A DNA stretch of 17,365 bases, taken from NCBI RefSeq assembly GCF_004359215.1, contig NW_027152021.1, positions 309,767 through 327,131 of the forward strand. Direction: 5' to 3'. A program made the position numbers and the translations under genes. Below the pieces are notes generated by a model, which was not told the DNA's origin, searched no databases, and worked only from the letters and a program-made list of their open reading frames with translations. Below, in pieces: positions 14,691 to 17,365 of the stretch. The DNA is from Bremia lactucae (Eukaryota > Oomycota > Peronosporomycetes > Peronosporales > Peronosporaceae). The first letter of the stretch is position 1. Each line of letters begins with the position of its first letter.

Positions 14691-15220
14691 CGGTACAGCG
14701 TTAGCAATTTAGTTTTCTCCGAAGTTACTTTCGGAGGTGCTATCACATCAAATGCATAAGCGCCTAAACTTAATCCGTTGTTTTCTAAGACATTCAATGT
14801 CTCAGTTTTCTCTTCAAAACTTTTTTTTCAAAGGTACCTTGAAACCTTCGACCGCAAGTTTCTGGAAGCTTATTCACGCAGTTTCTTGGGGATGTATTCC
14901 CTAATTTGTTTTAGGATTATCCACCCCAACTGCCTCTATGTGTGATTGCTCTAGCACAGCAAGATCCTTTACGATCGACTCTCCAGTCGATCTAGGACTT
15001 TTGCATTGTCTCTTATAGATAGGCCTTGAAATTTTTTCGTTGATGTTGCTTTTTCAGCAAACATCCTTGTTTCGTACCCCTCAACTTATCCGAGTGGTTG
15101 AACTTTGACGCTGCCTGTGCTTGTATACAGCCGTCGATAACTATGTTCACGTCACGATGGTGGACCTTCGACGCTGCATGTGCTTGTGCACAGCCGTCGG
15201 GATCTAACTCTACAATGTGT
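14690..15220 (-). pseudogene. pol: E3 pol: protease-RT spacer
   Basis: This decayed spacer between protease and RT contains a 63-bp period direct duplication (unit near 15094-15136 and 15159-15199) that reads in frame as a repeated 21-residue unit, DGC-Q-A-AASK-H. After it come a basic stretch (LKKQHQRKNFK) and a stop. No catalytic domain is expected here. Confidence 0.6.
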
Positions 15221-15665
15221 TAGTCATTCACTTTGAGGCTTGTGCAGTCATGCAAAGGACCGAACCACAAGTGAGGCAATCGCACGCACTCGCAGGACAC
15301 TCCACACGCATGTGGACGCTCCAAGACATCCATCAGTTGGTAATCTGATGAACAAGAGATAGGCTTCGTCACGGCTTGTTGATGCTGCCAATTTGTACAT
15401 GGCTCGTACTTTCTAAGCCATGGTAATCCACAATTGACAACAAATTTGTCATCCAAATTTAGTACGATGAAATCGTCATTGTACTGTTTACCCTTTAACG
15501 TGTATTGGATAGCAACTACACTTCTTTACTGTTACAGATGCACCTGTTGCTAGGCGCACTGTCATACTCGTTAGAGGGATATCGCGCTCAATAAATTTGA
15601 GTCTGCGATCTTCTAACGATTGGCGTCCAATAAAAATTATTTGACCCCCCACAATCGACTAGGGA
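15220..15665 (-). pseudogene. pol: E3 pol: retropepsin-like protease
   Basis: On the minus strand SLVDCGGSNNF (near 15640-15665) has the form of the aspartic protease active site with Cys in the usual Ser/Thr position, as in other oomycete gypsy elements. SLEDRRLKFIERDIPLTSMT, VRLATGASVTVKK and, after a shift, LDDKFVVNCGLPWLRKYEP follow. The last normally reads V-x-LGMPWL, so a glycine/leucine motif is damaged. The protease would cleave the gag-pol polyprotein. It is broken by frameshifts near 15500. Confidence 0.8.
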
Positions 15666-15894
15666 AATAAGTGGCAAATTTTTTGACATTTTTATTTTCA
15701 GGGTGATAAAATTTAACCTCATCCCCTGGGGTAGTTACACACGATTTTTGTGTGTGAGGAGCAACTTTCGTCAAAGACCTGCAAATTCTGTTGACGTTGC
15801 TACATCAGCAGAGCGCTCCGCGCCTACTGACCCCGACCGCTTTATGACAATCCGCCTCGCCGTTGCGATTTCGCAACAGCATTGGATCCGCGTC

Positions 15895-16948
15895 TTATGC
15901 TATTCTAGCGAGAGGTCGGTCCTCTCGCTCAGTGTTTTTAGGCACTGGCCGTGGGGCGCTACACTCATATGCGTAGAAAACCATAGTTTGACAACAATTA
16001 CATTTTGCAATCGTTTTAGCTTGAAAAGCGGGGTTTCTCGGTCTCCATATACATAAGATCCATAGGTTCTGGACCACCGTTTTCTTGTCGTCTATTTTTT
16101 TTAAACGATAAGCAGCGGAATAGACAATAGCTTCTTTCAGGCTGAAGTCCTTCTGTTCCGATACAGAGATCGCTTGATCAATCGACCCTTGTTCGAGCCG
16201 GGACAGGTGGATCTTGACAGGGCCGTCTGCAAGACCGTCAATATACACAGTTACCTGTGTTTATTTATCTGTGGGACGACTCACGATACAGCTCACAAGG
16301 TAACGTGTATGTTGGGCATAAGCGTGAAAATCACGCTTACCCTGCATCAAATCCAGGAGCTTTGCTTGAGCCCTGTATTTGGCACGTGATGGCTCAGAAA
16401 GTTTTTCTGAGCCAGATCTTACTGACCTCATACGACCTAAAGACACATTTGCGTCAAGCTTAAGCCTTAGGGCCCAAGATTTGGCACGTCCAGCTAAATT
16501 GAGCTCGCCAAATTTCACATTCATCGTATAATCATTGATGCGGCGAGCTTCAATGGCATCGTCTATTTCGACGAACCATTTTAAAGGGGATTGCCTTAAG
16601 CTAATAGATTTCAATCCTTAAGCTTTCGGGTCGATGCGGAAGTGTGGGCCCGCTAGCAGCATGTAAATTTTGCCGTCTCAGCAGTTACAATTGTTGAGCA
16701 CCCTGTTCTCTCAACACCTCAGCAAAGCTTCGTCGAGTTCATGTTGTATGGACGCGGCTGTAACCGCATGTTGGCCGTCTTCTATAGAGCAAACGAAATG
16801 GCGCTAACGGCTAGCCAGCTTACGGCTAAGCCCATACCTTTGACCGCTTTCCAATTAAGGTCGCTCAAGAGAGTGAGCGTTCGCCCGTTGCGCGGAAGCC
16901 TTCCAGAGGAGCTTGGAAGCTCCTTCCTTTGTTATCCAACATAAACAT
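15895..16948 (-). pseudogene. gag: E3 gag with damaged zinc knuckle
   Basis: An ATG at 16948 opens the leader region (MFMLDNKG). A better kept frame runs from about 16614 to 15895 with one TAA at 16261-16263. It contains LKWFVEIDDAIEARRI, LAGRAKSWALRLKLD, LLDLMQGKRDFHAYAQHTRY, then YIDGLADGPVKIHLSRLEQG and SIDQAISVSEQKDFSLKEA. A CX2CX4-X-X4C knuckle (KCNCCQTMVFYAYEC, 15961-16002) has lost its histidine (Phe91 in the local count). The tail is SAPRPVPKNTERE. This is the capsid/nucleocapsid of the LTR-B lineage, the most complete copy in the window. The region 16615-16948 is shifted and decayed. Confidence 0.87.
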
Positions 16949-16980
16949 TTTGGATTAAACGTAGGTTGGCATTGGAAGGA

Positions 16981-16996
16981 CTACGAAGTGCTACCA
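16981..16996 (-). other. Primer-binding site of E3
   Basis: The minus strand reads TGGTAGCACTTCGTAG two bases after the LTR end. It is identical to the 16 bases next to the LTR at 12176, consistent with both elements using the same tRNA primer. Confidence 0.65.
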
Positions 16997-16998
16997 GG

Positions 16999-17100
16999 TG
17001 TAACGAGGCCTCTTACGCTAGTGCTGACGACAGCACTCGTCAACCTACACTGATAACAGTTAAGGTGATGTGCCTCGTTTACTAACGTACTGACGTACAG
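16999..17100 (-). repeat. Truncated 5' LTR end of E3 (LTR-B type)
   Basis: TGTAACGAGGCCTC at 16999 is the inverted end of the LTR whose minus-strand 3' edge abuts the primer-binding site. Only about 100 bp remain. Similarity to the LTR at 12176 can be followed through GTGCCTCGT and GTACAG. It then changes abruptly to plus-strand RNase H at about 17100. A GTGCTG/CAGCAC hairpin lies in it. Confidence 0.7.
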
Positions 17101-17102
17101 CT

Positions 17103-17365
17103 CTTGCCAAGTTTCGTGTGCATTTACTTGGCACCGAACCATTTGTGGTTTATACGGCTCACGCATCATTGTAGACCGCAATAAACTCACCGCACCTCTC
17201 GCCTAGAATGGCAAGATGGCTCACATTCTTCTCTGAATTTAACTTCAAAGTTGAATACAAGCCGAATAAGTCGAATGTCTTGGCTGACGCTTTATCGCGC
17301 GGACCAGATTTCGAGGTAAGACACCAGGAGAGTGTGTCTAGTGCGAAAGCACAATTTCAGCCGTC
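17103..17365 (+). pseudogene. pol: Plus-strand RNase H fragment of another gypsy pol
   Basis: Frame 0 reads LAKFRVHLLGTEPFVVYTAH, ASL, a TAG at 17172-17174, TAINSPHLSPRMARWLTFFS, EFNFKVEYKPNKSNVLADAL and SRGPDFE. It is homologous to the RNase H end of E1 but clearly a different subfamily. The conserved aspartate of YTDH is changed to Ala, which together with the stop shows loss of function. It continues beyond the window. Confidence 0.88.

Noticed and set aside
1..17365. tRNA, rRNA genes or a CRISPR array
   Set aside because: I found no cloverleaf-like gene, no rRNA-like sequence, and no regularly spaced repeat array; the many hairpins are of varied sequence.

Overview
The window looks like a repeat-rich stretch of an oomycete nuclear genome (Phytophthora or downy-mildew type). 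The reasons are several diverged Ty3/gypsy chromodomain retrotransposon lineages of the kind that fill those genomes, and compact intronless host genes. The species assignment is inference. Almost everything outside about 5.4-8.2 kb is degenerate LTR retrotransposon.

Layout. (1) 1-4102: the 3' part of a plus-strand gypsy element (E1) with RNase H, integrase, GPY/F-like module, chromodomain, polypurine tract and a 3' LTR. It is broken by stops and frameshifts. A long antisense reading frame lies opposite its 3' end. E1 appears to sit inside an older LTR of a second family ('LTR-A'), whose tail is 4103-4237. (2) 4238-5425: low-information DNA with an 18-bp inverted repeat and an unrecognised small ORF. 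(3) 5426-7741: the host gene island. A small minus-strand gene with a PAM2-type poly(A)-binding-protein motif is head-to-head with an intronless RNA lariat debranching enzyme (DBR1). DBR1 carries an in-frame stop followed by 38 more open codons. (4) 8234-12662: a minus-strand mosaic element (E2). Its 3' LTR is split by a nested solo LTR-A with an imperfect target duplication. Next come an antisense ORF in the same relative place as in E1, a chromodomain and the integrase core end, then a junction to a gag/5'-leader/LTR of another lineage ('LTR-B'). (5) 12663-13724: a plus-strand integrase scrap, an unrecognised stretch, and a minus-strand LTR-A with its polypurine tract. (6) 13770-17100: a second, longer minus-strand copy of the LTR-B lineage (E3: RT, protease, gag, primer-binding site, LTR end). 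(7) 17103-17365: a plus-strand RNase H fragment running off the window.

Functionally, the host genes concern RNA metabolism: lariat debranching, and probably PABP binding. The most interesting signals are the antisense ORF placed between the chromodomain and the 3' LTR in two unrelated-looking gypsy lineages, the great density of short perfect hairpins inside the retroelements, the PAM2 protein divergent from DBR1, and the nested/mosaic element history. All calls come from reading the sequence by eye; no database search or alignment program was used.
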